The notes: generated from the letters alone by a model not told the origin. A stretch of 64,000 bases of DNA from Kibdelosporangium banguiense (GCF_017876405.1 NZ_JAGINW010000001.1:2555203-2619202), one strand, 5' to 3'; shown: positions 43,121 to 51,693, counted from the first letter of the stretch. Program-made: numbers and translations.

Positions 43121-44635
43121 TTGTCGACGATCACGCGAGTATTCGGACTGGCGCTCATCAGCGCCGCGTTGGTGACCGGTGTCAGTGTCCCGGTTGCGAA
43201 CGCGCAGTCGGCCATCGACTGGAAGCCGTGTCCGGAGGACGCGACAGCGGAATGCGGCACCCTGCGGCTGCCCATCGACTACGCCAACCCGTCAGGAGAG
43301 AAGTTCGACCTCGCGGTGGCGCGCCGCAGGGCGACCGATCCGGCGAAGCGGGTGGGCATCCTGCTGGTCAACCCGGGCGGACCGGGTGCCTCGGGCGTCG
43401 GTTTCGCCATCTCTCAGAAGGATTACTTCACCGCTGACGTGCGGTCCCGTTTCGACATCATCGGATGGGACCCACGTGGAGTGGCGCGCAGTCAGCCCGT
43501 GAAGTGCTCATTGGACATGTGGGCGAAAGAGCCATCGAAAAATCCGGCCACCCAGGCCGAGTTCGACGCCCTCGTGAAATTCAACCGGGAGTTCAGCGAG
43601 GACTGCCGCAAACGCAGTGGCCCGATCTTCGACCACGCCGACACCGGCGCGACTATCCAGGACATGGACGCGATCCGACGGTCCCTCGGCGAGCAGAAAA
43701 TCAACTACTACGGCATCTCGTACGGCACCCTGATGGGCCAGCAGTACGCCGAGCGCTACGGCGACAAGATCCGTGCCATGGTCATCGACAGCAACATGGA
43801 CCACAGCCAGCGCACCTGGAGTTTCGCGGCGACCGAGGCCCAGACCGCGGAAAGCTCGTTCAACGAGTGGGTGAAATGGTGCGATCGCACGGTTTCCTGT
43901 GCGCTGCACGGCAAGGACGTCACCAAGATGTGGGACGACCTGCTGGCCAGGGCCGACCGCGGTGAGGTCACCGACGTGCTCGACCCCGGCGACCCGTCCG
44001 AGCCCCCGGTGATCACGGCCCGGAACATCGCCGCTCTCGGACTCGACGCGTTCTATGGCCCGTCCTTCCAGGAGTTCGCCAAGTACGCGGCCCAACTGGA
44101 CGCGCAGAAGCCCCCGCAGCGCAGATCCTTCGGTGACGCGGAGATCAACTTCGCGCGCCAGGCGACGTTCTGCTCCGACTGGAGCCTGCCGGTACGCAGC
44201 TTCACCGAGTACAAGATGCTGGAAGCCACCGAGAACGCGCTGGCGCCGCACATGCGCGGTGGCGCCCTGGGGCACGATTCGATCGCCAGGTGCATCGGAT
44301 TCCCGGAGAAGGTCAACAACCCGCAGCGCCAGTTGAGCATAAAGAACGCGCCCAAGATCCTCATGCTCAACGCGCTGTACGACCCGGCGACCCCGTACTC
44401 ATGGGCAGCCAACGCCCACCGCCAGTCCAAGGACACCACGGTGCTGTTGACCTACGAGGGCTGGGGCCACGGCGTCTATCGCCGCAGCCAGTGCACCGAC
44501 AAGGCCGTCGACTCCTACTTCGCGACACTGGAGACGCCGGCACCAGGTGCCCGCTGTGCGGCTGTCGAACCAGGCGGGGCCGCGTTGCGGACCAGCGATG
44601 CCCGACCGCAGGTCATTCCCGGCTGGGGACGTTAG
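43121..44635 (+). CDS. Secreted alpha/beta hydrolase (tripeptidyl aminopeptidase-like)
   Basis: A 504-aa exported enzyme. The signal peptide spans about residues 1-28 (FGLALISAALVTGVSVPVAN, then AQS). The alpha/beta hydrolase core has the oxyanion motif NPGGPGASG, the nucleophile Ser200 in GISYGTLMG, and the C-terminal TAP-type domain (ILMLNALYDPATPYSWAANA, with the Asp, and the His in GWGHGVY). Two conserved cysteine pairs are likely. TTG 43121 is supported by GGGGGAA. As the third gene after a sigma and its membrane partner, it is probably under that sigma factor's control. Confidence 0.85.
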   Translation: MSTITRVFGLALISAALVTGVSVPVANAQSAIDWKPCPEDATAECGTLRLPIDYANPSGEKFDLAVARRRATDPAKRVGILLVNPGGPGASGVGFAISQKDYFTADVRSRFDIIGWDPRGVARSQPVKCSLDMWAKEPSKNPATQAEFDALVKFNREFSEDCRKRSGPIFDHADTGATIQDMDAIRRSLGEQKINYYGISYGTLMGQQYAERYGDKIRAMVIDSNMDHSQRTWSFAATEAQTAESSFNEWVKWCDRTVSCALHGKDVTKMWDDLLARADRGEVTDVLDPGDPSEPPVITARNIAALGLDAFYGPSFQEFAKYAAQLDAQKPPQRRSFGDAEINFARQATFCSDWSLPVRSFTEYKMLEATENALAPHMRGGALGHDSIARCIGFPEKVNNPQRQLSIKNAPKILMLNALYDPATPYSWAANAHRQSKDTTVLLTYEGWGHGVYRRSQCTDKAVDSYFATLETPAPGARCAAVEPGGAALRTSDARPQVIPGWGR

Positions 44636-44653
44636 CCGAGCTATGGTCTGAGA

Positions 44654-45526
44654 ATGATCGAGCAGTTCGAGGTGTCAGGGCCGGACGCGGGTCCCTACGG
44701 GATCACGACCGGCCCTGACGCCGCTTTGTGGTTCACCCTGGTGCACGCCGGCCAGATCGGCCGGTTCCAGCCCGGCGGCTCGTTGCAGGTCTTCGACCTG
44801 GACCCGGCAAGCAGCCCATCCGTGATCACCCCAGGCCCAGACGGCGCGCTTTGGTTCACCGAGCTGAAGGGCCACCGAATCGGCCGGATCGCGACGGACG
44901 GCTCGATCACCGAGTTCGACGTACCCACAGCCGAAGCCGAGCCCTACGGCATAGCTTCCGGCGCGGACGGCGCCCTCTGGTTCACCGAGATCAACCTCGA
45001 CCGGATAGGCCGCCTAACCCCAGACGGCGAAATCACCGAGTTCCCGTTGCCAGTCTCAGGCTCATACCCAGGCATGATCACTGCGGGCCCCGACGACGGC
45101 CTCTGGTTCTCCCTGAACCAGGCCAACGCCATCGGCCGGATAGACCTGGGCGGCGACGTGACCATTCACCCGCTGCCCACCGAGGCAGCCGCCCCAGTCG
45201 GGATAGCCGACGGCGGCGACGGCGGCCTCTGGTTCGTGGAAATAGGCGCAGGCCAAGTAGGAAGAATCGCGGTGGACGGCCACGTCGACGAGTTCCCCTT
45301 GCCGGACAAGGGATGCCGTCCCCACGCGATCGTCGCCGACGACGAGGGCAACCTCTGGTTCACCGAATGGGGCGCCAACAAAGTCGGCCGGATCACCCTC
45401 GCAGGCAAGATCGACGAGTACGACCTGCCCTCCCCGAACTCCGAACCCCACGGCATAACCATCGGCCCCGACGGCGCAGCCTGGGTGGCATTGGAGAACG
45501 GAAACCTGGCCCGGATCACGGCCTGA
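44654..45526 (+). CDS. vgb: Virginiamycin B lyase-like protein (streptogramin lyase)
   Basis: A 290-aa beta-propeller made of seven repeats of the form 'PyGIaxGpDGaLWFTe...IGRi'. The family linearises the cyclic depsipeptide streptogramin B. Histidines and an acidic residue conserved in the later blades are present (CRPHAIVADDEGNLWFTEWG and SEPHGITIGPDG), consistent with a functional active site, though family members with other lactonase roles exist. It overlaps or abuts nothing upstream (19 bp) and ends directly against the convergent DUF397 gene. Confidence 0.82.
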   Translation: MIEQFEVSGPDAGPYGITTGPDAALWFTLVHAGQIGRFQPGGSLQVFDLDPASSPSVITPGPDGALWFTELKGHRIGRIATDGSITEFDVPTAEAEPYGIASGADGALWFTEINLDRIGRLTPDGEITEFPLPVSGSYPGMITAGPDDGLWFSLNQANAIGRIDLGGDVTIHPLPTEAAAPVGIADGGDGGLWFVEIGAGQVGRIAVDGHVDEFPLPDKGCRPHAIVADDEGNLWFTEWGANKVGRITLAGKIDEYDLPSPNSEPHGITIGPDGAAWVALENGNLARITA

Positions 45527-45694
45527 CTAGCTGAGGCGGCCGCTCCGCAGGGCGTTCACCAGGGCACGCACGTCGGCCCGGATCGACTGGTCCGGGTTCT
45601 TCGTGTCGCGGACGGCCCCGAGGTCCGCGCGGACCTCGACACAGTCACCGCCGTTCTGGCTGTGGCTCGATTTCTTCCAGCTACCAGTAGTCAT
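45527..45694 (-). CDS. DUF397 protein
   Basis: A 55-aa protein (MTTGSWKKSSHSQNGGDCVE, then VRDTKNPDQ) with the compact DUF397 pattern: W-x-K-S-S-x-S, C-V-E-V and R-D-T/S-K. Such proteins accompany XRE regulators of the DUF5753 type in actinobacteria (WhiJ-like pairs). It follows the regulator by 9 bp with GAGGG as ribosome binding site. It is too small for usual gene-length cut-offs but well supported. Confidence 0.88.
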   Translation of the reverse strand: MTTGSWKKSSHSQNGGDCVEVRADLGAVRDTKNPDQSIRADVRALVNALRSGRLS

Positions 45695-45703
45695 GATCGG
45701 CCC

Positions 45704-46540
45704 TCATTTCTTCAGGTTGTCGATCTGCTCGGCGATGAACTGTGCCGACTCCTGCGGACTCATCGCCACCTTTCGCACTGAGTCGACCGCCGCCTGGTAC
45801 ACCTTGATGTCGGCCTGCTCGTGCAAGAACAAGCCCGACTGGCGGTTTTCCAAGTACACCACGGTTTTCCCTGACTCGGTTTGAAGTAGGTACCACGGTC
45901 CTTCGAGCGCCGGGTGCCAACCTGCCGTGAACGGGATGACCCACAGATCCACCTGCTTGGTCATGTCGAGCAGGAACTCAAGTTGGCCGCACAGAACCTC
46001 TCGGCCACCGACATGCTGCATGAGCGCGGCTTGCCCAACGTAGGCAGTCAGCGTGGCGTGTCGCAGTGCCTCGCGCCGACCCAGCCGGATCGCGATCCGG
46101 GACTCGACTTCATCTTCCGGCACTCCACCTGCGGTCATGATTGCCCGGGTGTAGGCGGCCGTCTGCAGCCAGCCTGGTACGAGCAGAGGCGCGACTGTAG
46201 TGATCTTTTTCGCATCGCGCTCGAATCGCAGCAGCGCTTCCAGTTGGCGGCGCTGCTCTGGCAGCGAAGTGGCGAGCCATGAAGAGGAGTCCGGATCCCG
46301 GCTCAGCGCCAGGATGTCCTCGTACCGTTCCCCGGTGACTCCCAGAAGCGTCAGGATCTGGGCGACATCTTCGGGGCGGGGTGCCCGCTGACCGGTCTCC
46401 CAGCGGGACAGTGTGGCGGCGGTTTTGCTGAGCCGCTCCGCGAACTTGGTGAGGTTCTCGTGGCCGGCACTCACGCGCGCTTCTCGCAGTGCGGCGCCTA
46501 GGGCCATGCCCTTTGATGTCGCTGTTTTGTTACCAGCCAT
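45704..46540 (-). CDS. XRE-family regulator with DUF5753 domain
   Basis: A 278-aa regulator. The helix-turn-helix lies at about 12-75 (LGAALREARVSAGHENLTKF and KTAATLSRWETGQRAPRP) and the DUF5753 domain at about 100-275 (VPGWLQTAAYTRAIM, ALMQHVGGREVLCGQLEFLL, VVYLENRQSGLFLHE). Proteins of this type regulate development or small-molecule responses in Streptomyces together with a DUF397 partner, which is the next gene here. Two small uncharacterised genes are divergent from it. Confidence 0.9.
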   Translation of the reverse strand: MAGNKTATSKGMALGAALREARVSAGHENLTKFAERLSKTAATLSRWETGQRAPRPEDVAQILTLLGVTGERYEDILALSRDPDSSSWLATSLPEQRRQLEALLRFERDAKKITTVAPLLVPGWLQTAAYTRAIMTAGGVPEDEVESRIAIRLGRREALRHATLTAYVGQAALMQHVGGREVLCGQLEFLLDMTKQVDLWVIPFTAGWHPALEGPWYLLQTESGKTVVYLENRQSGLFLHEQADIKVYQAAVDSVRKVAMSPQESAQFIAEQIDNLKK

Positions 46541-46629
46541 GCAACGAAGAATAGCTGTTCCACCAAGGAATGTATGTCGCTTGATCGGGTGAATTGCCGC
46601 ATGCGTTGCCGGTTACACGCTATGGTAAC

Positions 46630-46647
46630 TAGCGCTCGGGAGCGCTA
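46630..46647. promoter_or_regulatory. Inverted repeat TAGCGCT-CGGG-AGCGCTA
   Basis: A perfect 7-bp inverted repeat with a 4-bp spacer in the intergenic region between the XRE gene and the divergent small genes. Its position before the 46.7 kb genes makes it a candidate binding site for the XRE/DUF397 pair; no experimental support can be seen. Confidence 0.45.
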
Positions 46648-46676
46648 ATAGACCAAGTCTAGCGGGAGGTATACGG

Positions 46677-46697
46677 ATGGCTCGGGGCACCCCATGA
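46677..46697 (+). CDS. Possible six-codon leader ORF (MARGTP)
   Basis: ATG 46677 is preceded by GGGAGGT at ideal spacing, but opens only six codons before TGA 46695-46697. This stop overlaps, as ATGA, the ATG of the next gene, which itself has no ribosome binding site. This geometry fits translational coupling of the downstream gene through a leader peptide. It may alternatively be chance. Confidence 0.4.
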   Translation: MARGTP

Positions 46698-46960
46698 CTT
46701 ATGTCCTTGCCGCGGCCCTCAGGGACGCGATGATCCAACGCCTGGCCGGCCTGGAGCGGTTGGCGGGCAAAGCCGATGCCGCGCCTGCCACTGAACTCGG
46801 GCACCTGACATCGGCGATGCGCGAAATCCTTGCCCTGCACCAGCCTGACTGTGACGGCCGGTGCCGGGGCTGCCCGGGATGGCGGCGCCATCGCAAGTTT
46901 CCTTGCCGAGTCTGGCTGATCGCCCACCGTCATCTGCTTGTCCCTCGAACCGCACGATAG
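46694..46960 (+). CDS. Small protein with a cysteine cluster
   Basis: An 88-aa protein of unknown function. The N-terminal half is a helix ([20 protein letters not shown]), and the second half has a [12 protein letters not shown] cysteine cluster (C-x3-C-x2-C, with a fourth Cys ten residues on) that could bind a metal, then a hydrophobic LIAHRHLL tail. It is followed 10 bp later by another small gene, and is divergent from the XRE/DUF397 pair. I have no family for it. Confidence 0.55.
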   Translation: MTYVLAAALRDAMIQRLAGLERLAGKADAAPATELGHLTSAMREILALHQPDCDGRCRGCPGWRRHRKFPCRVWLIAHRHLLVPRTAR

Positions 46961-46970
46961 GAGTCCACCT

Positions 46971-47291
46971 ATGTCTGACAACGCAGAGCGCGAACAGCAC
47001 CTCGCCGAACAGGCCGCATTCAGCGAGCGCGCAGCCGCGATGGTCGCGGCGCAGGCGCCTCGCCTTTTCGCCACTGTCGTGACCAAACAGGACGCCGACA
47101 CCGAGATCATCGGTTGGGGCATGGAGTTCGACGACAGTGCCTACATGATCACCGCTGACGGCCGTAACCAGTACTTCTTGGCTGAGGCCGAGAACGCGCT
47201 GATGTATGTCCGCAGTGAGCCGGGCGCCACTGCCGACCTCGTGTGGGTCGCTCCCGCTGTGCTTGTCAGCCGGGATCGATCCCAGACATGA
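46971..47291 (+). CDS. Small uncharacterised protein
   Basis: A 106-aa acidic protein. The first 35 residues are helical ([20 protein letters not shown]) and the remainder looks like a beta-rich domain ([30 protein letters not shown]). No family recognised. ATG 46971 follows ATAGGAGTCC, a strong ribosome binding site, 10 bp after the preceding small gene. The 3' end overlaps the convergent TetR gene by 26 bp. Confidence 0.6.
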   Translation: MSDNAEREQHLAEQAAFSERAAAMVAAQAPRLFATVVTKQDADTEIIGWGMEFDDSAYMITADGRNQYFLAEAENALMYVRSEPGATADLVWVAPAVLVSRDRSQT

Positions 47292-47889
47292 CCGTCAATG
47301 CCTGGCGCCACTGCTGTGCGCAGGCGCGGCCGACCCGTTCGGTGTCGACGGCGTCCGGGTCCAGTAGGCGCTGCATTCCTATGCCCCGCAACTGTCCCAG
47401 CACTGCTACGGCCACGTCCTGCGGGTCGATGTCCGCTCGTATTGTGCCGTCCGCGATACCGGCGGCGACGTCGTCGCGTAGGTCCGCCCGGAATGCCTCG
47501 TCGCGTTCCCGGAAACTCGCCGAGAGTTCGGCGGCCGTGGCGGCTTCGGCCCACAGCAACAGAAACGCGCGACTTGCGACGCTGTCGCGACCAAGTTCCG
47601 CGACATAGCCTTCGACCAGGGCCAGCAGGCGTTCGAGCCCAGGTGACATGGTGACGACGCCAGGGACGAACCCGCTCTGGCTCGACTTCGCCAGTGCGTC
47701 GAGCAGGGCCTGCTTCGATCCGAAGTTGTGGGTGACGATCCCTCGGCTGTACCCGGCACGCTCCCCGACGCGAGCCAGGGTCACCGCTCGCACGCCGGAC
47801 TCCACCACCAGTTCCGCGGCTGCTGCGAGCAACGCGGCTCTTGTCGTGGCGCGTCGCTGTTCCTGCGTGCGTCGCTGTTCGGGTGGCAT
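47266..47889 (-). CDS. TetR-family transcriptional regulator
   Basis: A 207-aa regulator. The helix-turn-helix lies near residues 12-58 ([40 protein letters not shown]) and the remainder is the helical ligand domain. It is divergent from an alpha/beta hydrolase gene 61 bp away. The start at ATG 47889 is the family start; longer forms overlap the hydrolase. Confidence 0.9.
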   Translation of the reverse strand: MPPEQRRTQEQRRATTRAALLAAAAELVVESGVRAVTLARVGERAGYSRGIVTHNFGSKQALLDALAKSSQSGFVPGVVTMSPGLERLLALVEGYVAELGRDSVASRAFLLLWAEAATAAELSASFRERDEAFRADLRDDVAAGIADGTIRADIDPQDVAVAVLGQLRGIGMQRLLDPDAVDTERVGRACAQQWRQALTVMSGIDPG

Positions 47890-47910
47890 GGCCGGGAGCG
47901 TATCAGGCGC

Positions 47911-47932
47911 ACTTGCGTGTTGAATAACAAGT
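47911..47932. promoter_or_regulatory. Candidate TetR operator
   Basis: ACTTG and CAAGT, 12 bp apart, form a loose dyad in the 61-bp divergent region between the TetR and hydrolase genes. Short arms make this a weak prediction based on position. Confidence 0.3.
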
Positions 47933-47950
47933 ATGTGAGAGTGTGTGCTC

Positions 47951-48718
47951 ATGACCGCTGTGTTCGTAAACGGCAACCCTGAGACCGCTGCGATATGGGA
48001 TCCACTGTGCGCCGAGCTGGACCGGACGGACGTGCTGCGCCTGTCCCCGCCCGGCTTCGGCGCGCCCATTCCTGAAGGCTTCGACTGCACCGTGACCGCC
48101 TACCGCGACTGGCTGATCGCCGAGTTGGAGACACTCGGCGAGCCAGTCGACCTCGTCGGCCACGACGTGGGCGGCAGCACGGTCGTCACCGTCGCCATGA
48201 CACGGCCTGACCTGCTGCGGACCTGGGTCAGTGACAGCCTGGGCGCGTTCGATCCGGACTATGTCTGGCACGACCTCGCCCAGCAGTGGCAAACACCCGG
48301 CATCGGTGAAAAGTCGGTCGCGCAACGGCTGGGCGGCACGCTCGAAGAACGCACCGAGCGCTTGGTTGCCAGAGGCATCGCCAGACCGGTCGCCGCACAA
48401 GTGGCCGTCGGTCAAGGACCGCAGATGGGCCAGGCCATCCTCGCCTACTACCGCTCGGCCGTCCAACCGGTCATGGCCGGCCTAGGCCGCAACCTCCCTG
48501 CTGCCGCGGCCCGTCCCGGCCTCGCCATCCTCGCCACCGACGACCACATCGTCGGCTCCGAGGACATGCGCCGCCGATCCGCAACCCAAGCAGGGGCCCA
48601 AGTCGCAACCCTCGAAGGGCTGGGCCACTGGTGGATGGTGCAGGACCCGGTCCGCGGCGCGCGGGCCCTCACCTCATTCTGGGCTTCTGGCCTGGGTGGT
48701 CGAGCGGACCACCAGTGA
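47951..48718 (+). CDS. Alpha/beta hydrolase with Asp-type nucleophile elbow
   Basis: A 255-aa hydrolase. The nucleophile elbow is VGHDVGGS (Asp72), as in epoxide hydrolases and haloalkane dehalogenases, rather than a Ser; the catalytic His is in EGLGHWWMVQDP and an Asp lies in ILATDDHIV. The substrate is unknown. It is divergent from the TetR gene, its probable regulator, and its 3' end overlaps the convergent LacI gene by 45 bp. Confidence 0.82.
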   Translation: MTAVFVNGNPETAAIWDPLCAELDRTDVLRLSPPGFGAPIPEGFDCTVTAYRDWLIAELETLGEPVDLVGHDVGGSTVVTVAMTRPDLLRTWVSDSLGAFDPDYVWHDLAQQWQTPGIGEKSVAQRLGGTLEERTERLVARGIARPVAAQVAVGQGPQMGQAILAYYRSAVQPVMAGLGRNLPAAAARPGLAILATDDHIVGSEDMRRRSATQAGAQVATLEGLGHWWMVQDPVRGARALTSFWASGLGGRADHQ

Positions 48719-49672
48719 CGGGTGCAGCAGCCGTTTGACCGGCTCGGTGCGCTCGCCGCGGACCCGTTGCAGCAGGGCCTCACCGGCGAGGCGGCCGATC
48801 TCGTGGCGGGGCTGGTCGATGGTGGTCAGGGAGACATGCCGCAGCCCGGCCAGCGATGTGTTGTCGTAGCCGACGATCGAGATGTCCTGTGGGACACGCA
48901 ATCCGGCTTCTTCCAACGCCGAGATCGCTCCGACGGCGTTGAAGTCGTTGGCTGCGACCAAGGCTGTGGGCAGCTCGTCGCCTTGCAGCAACTGGCGCAC
49001 GGCTTTGGCGCCGGCGATGTCGGTGTATTCACTGGGAATCACCCAGGGTTTCAGGCCGTGCCGCTGCATCGCGCTTACGTAGCCCCGCCTTCGTTGCGGC
49101 GCCTGGGAACCGACACCGCCATCCAGGTGGGCAATCAGACTGTGGCCAAGCGAGACCAAGTGGTCCACCGCCAGACCTGAGCCTGCTTCACCGTCGTCGT
49201 TGACTGTGTCCAACGTGGACAGACGGGACGATCGGGCGACCAGGACCACAGGCGCTTGCTCGGCTGCGGCAGCCAGCGTTGTCGGCGGCACGACGGGGCC
49301 AAGCAAGGCCACTCCGGCCGGCCGGAATGCCAGCAGGCTTGTCACGGCGCGTTTTTCTCGCGATGGGCTGCGGCCTCCGGTGTTGATGATCAGCTCGAAG
49401 CCTTCGGCTGCCGCGACTTCTTCGAGACCGTCGACGACTTCGGCGAAGAACGCGTTGTGCAGGTCGGAGACCATCACGCCGAGCACTGTCGACGTGCGGC
49501 TGGCCAGTGAGCGGGCCATCGCGTGCGGGGAGTAGCCGAGTTTCTCGGCGGCTGCCAGCACGGCTTGCCGCCGTCGCTCGCTGACCTTGGGCGAACCGTT
49601 CATCACCAGGGAGACCAGGGCGCGGGACACACCGGCCACGCGGGCCACGTCCTGCATGGTCGGGCGAGTCAA
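48674..49672 (-). CDS. LacI-family repressor of the inositol operon
   Basis: A 332-aa repressor: N-terminal helix-turn-helix and hinge (MQDVARVAGVSRALVSLVMN, then KVSERRRQAVLAAAEKLGYS) and a periplasmic-binding-like ligand domain. TTG 49672 is favoured because GGAGG lies 6 bp upstream and it starts the protein at TRPTMQDVA; an ATG 45 bp upstream in frame has no such site. It is divergent from the inositol genes, with two operator-like sequences between, so it is the likely local repressor. Confidence 0.9.
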   Translation of the reverse strand: MTRPTMQDVARVAGVSRALVSLVMNGSPKVSERRRQAVLAAAEKLGYSPHAMARSLASRTSTVLGVMVSDLHNAFFAEVVDGLEEVAAAEGFELIINTGGRSPSREKRAVTSLLAFRPAGVALLGPVVPPTTLAAAAEQAPVVLVARSSRLSTLDTVNDDGEAGSGLAVDHLVSLGHSLIAHLDGGVGSQAPQRRRGYVSAMQRHGLKPWVIPSEYTDIAGAKAVRQLLQGDELPTALVAANDFNAVGAISALEEAGLRVPQDISIVGYDNTSLAGLRHVSLTTIDQPRHEIGRLAGEALLQRVRGERTEPVKRLLHPSLVVRSTTQARSPE

Positions 49673-49738
49673 GGCTGGCCTCCGGGGCGTAACAAGCGGG
49701 CAACTCGCCCTTGACATGACGTGCACCACGTTACAGCA

Positions 49739-49769
49739 TTAGAGCGCTCCAACAAATAGAGCGCTCTAA
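49739..49769. promoter_or_regulatory. Twin LacI-type operators before the inositol operon
   Basis: TAGAGCGCTCCA (49740-49751) and TAGAGCGCTCTA (49757-49768) are two near-identical 12-bp palindromes with the central CG typical of LacI-family sites, 17 bp apart centre to centre. Together they also form an 11-bp inverted repeat (TTAGAGCGCTC and its complement) with a 9-bp spacer. A TTGACA at 49711-49716 lies 23 bp before the first site. Confidence 0.85.
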
Positions 49770-49807
49770 TTTGGAGTAGCCTTGACCAGCGGATCCTTTG
49801 GAGAAGC

Positions 49808-50809
49808 ATGCGTATCGGAGTAGCTGGGGTCGGCCGCATCGGCACGATGCACGCCGGGAACCTGGCCTCGCTCGACGCCGTCGACGAGGTGGTGCTGTTC
49901 GACCCGGTCCCGGGGCGTGCCGCGCAGGTGGCCACCGAGATCGGCGCGAGCGCGGTGGACGACCTGGACGCGTTGCTCGCGGCCAGCGACGGTGTGCTGA
50001 TCGCGACTCCGACCACGACACACCCAGAGACCATCCGCCGCGCCCTCGCAGCGAAGACGCCCGCCTTGTGCGAGAAGCCGATCGCGAGCGACTACGCCGA
50101 GATGAGCGCGCTGGTCGACGACATCGAGGCCTCCGGTGTCGAGGTGCTCGTCGGGTTTCAACGAAGGTTCGACCCCGCGGTCGCCGAGCTGTACCGGCGG
50201 ATCCGCGCTGGTGAGGTCGGCAAGCTGTACCTGGTCCGGTCCACCGGTAACGACGCCGAACCACCCGACTTCGGATACCTGCCCGCGTCCGGCGGGATCT
50301 TCCGTGACCTGCTGATCCACGACCTGGACGCGGTGCCGTGGCTGGTCGGAGAGCCGGTCGTCGAGGTCTACGCCTCCGGTTCCGTCCTTGTCGACCAGGC
50401 CTTCGCGGACGCCGACGACGTCGACAACGCCGTGGTGACGCTCAAGTTCGCAGGTGGCGCGCATGCTGTACTCGTCGGTGGACGGCATGACCCGCTCGGT
50501 TACGACCACCGCATCGAAGTGTTGGGCAGCAAGGATTCCCTGGCCGTCGGGCTCGACCCGCGCACGCCTCTGACGTCGCTCGAACCGGGTGGTCCCGTCG
50601 TCAGCGCGGACGCATACCCAGGCTTCCCGGAGCGCTTCCACCGCGCGTACCTCAACGAAATGGCCGTCTTCGTAGACGTTGTCGCAGGCAAGGTGGCCAA
50701 CCCGTCGCCTGCCCGCGACAGCCTCACCAGCCTGCGCCTTGCGTTGGCCTGCGACGAATCGCGCCGCTCGGGCTCACCCGTGCGGATCACTCAGGAGGTG
50801 ACCGCGTGA
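49808..50809 (+). CDS. iolG: Inositol 2-dehydrogenase (Gfo/Idh/MocA family)
   Basis: A 333-aa NAD-dependent dehydrogenase oxidising myo-inositol to 2-keto-myo-inositol. It has the Rossmann GVGRIGTMHAGNL loop, the CEKP motif (CEKPIASDY), and the DLLIHDLDAVPWL motif with the catalytic His/Asp of the family. It is the first gene after the twin operators; its last codons overlap the next gene (GTGA). Related enzymes act on other inositol isomers, so stereospecificity is open. Confidence 0.88.
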   Translation: MRIGVAGVGRIGTMHAGNLASLDAVDEVVLFDPVPGRAAQVATEIGASAVDDLDALLAASDGVLIATPTTTHPETIRRALAAKTPALCEKPIASDYAEMSALVDDIEASGVEVLVGFQRRFDPAVAELYRRIRAGEVGKLYLVRSTGNDAEPPDFGYLPASGGIFRDLLIHDLDAVPWLVGEPVVEVYASGSVLVDQAFADADDVDNAVVTLKFAGGAHAVLVGGRHDPLGYDHRIEVLGSKDSLAVGLDPRTPLTSLEPGGPVVSADAYPGFPERFHRAYLNEMAVFVDVVAGKVANPSPARDSLTSLRLALACDESRRSGSPVRITQEVTA

Positions 50810-51666
50810 AGATCGCTGGAGCGCCGATTTCCTGGGGCGTGTGCGAGGTCCCGGGCTGGGGCCTGATGCTCGACCGGGACACCGTGCTGTCCGAGATGGC
50901 CGAACTCGGTATGACCGCGACCGAACTGGGCCCGCCGGATTACCTGCCGACCGACCCGACCAAGCTGCGTGCCCTGCTCAGCACGTACAACCTGACGCTC
51001 GTCGGCGGTTTCCTTGCCGTGCCGCTGCACGACGAGTCCAGCGTCGAAGAGGCTGACCGGACCGCGAAGCTGCTGGCCGCGTGTGGCGCCGAGGTGCTTG
51101 TTCTCGCCGCGGCGACTGGGCTGGACGGATACGACGAGCGCCTCGTGCTCACCGACGAGCAGTGGGCGGCCCTGATCAGCACCGCGGCCAGGATCCGCGA
51201 CATCGCGGCGGGCTACGGCCTCAGAACCGTGCTGCACCCGCATGTCGGTACGCATGTGGAGAAGCGCGCGGAGGTCGAGCGGTTCGTCGCCGACTCGGAT
51301 CTGGACCTGTGCCTGGACACCGGGCACCTGATGATCGGCGGGACCGACCCGGTCGAGCTGGCCCGTGAGTACCCGGGCCGGATCGGGCACCTGCATCTCA
51401 AGGACGTCCGGGCGGACCTGGCCGACCGGGTCCGCGCCGGCGAGCTCGGCTACACCGAAGCGGTCGGGCAGGGCATGTACGTGCCGCTCGGGCAGGGGGA
51501 TGTGGACATCGAAGCGGTCGTTCGCTTCGTCCACCAAGCGGGTTACGACGGGTGGTACGTCCTGGAACAGGACACCGCCTTGAGCGAGCAGAGTCCGGTG
51601 GACACACCCAAACTGGACACGGCTCGCAGCCTGCGACACCTCAATCAGATAACCGGCGAACTGTAA
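50806..51666 (+). CDS. Inosose dehydratase/isomerase-like TIM-barrel protein (IolE-like)
   Basis: A 286-aa xylose isomerase-like barrel starting MKIAGAPISWGVCEVPGWG, the recognisable start of IolE/IolI-type proteins. Metal-binding residues are spread as expected: Glu in ATELG, His and Asp in CLDTGH, His in RIGHLHLKD, and Glu near the end (WYVLEQD). IolE dehydrates 2-keto-myo-inositol; IolI isomerises it. I prefer IolE from the start sequence. GTG 50806 overlaps the dehydrogenase stop. Confidence 0.78.
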   Translation: MKIAGAPISWGVCEVPGWGLMLDRDTVLSEMAELGMTATELGPPDYLPTDPTKLRALLSTYNLTLVGGFLAVPLHDESSVEEADRTAKLLAACGAEVLVLAAATGLDGYDERLVLTDEQWAALISTAARIRDIAAGYGLRTVLHPHVGTHVEKRAEVERFVADSDLDLCLDTGHLMIGGTDPVELAREYPGRIGHLHLKDVRADLADRVRAGELGYTEAVGQGMYVPLGQGDVDIEAVVRFVHQAGYDGWYVLEQDTALSEQSPVDTPKLDTARSLRHLNQITGEL

Positions 51667-51693
51667 GCACAGTCGCTCAGGCGAGGAGAGACG

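Noticed and set aside
49672..49729. GTG/ATG starts upstream of the LacI TTG
   Set aside because: No ribosome binding site and no family resemblance in the extra residues; TTG 49672 has GGAGG 6 bp before it.
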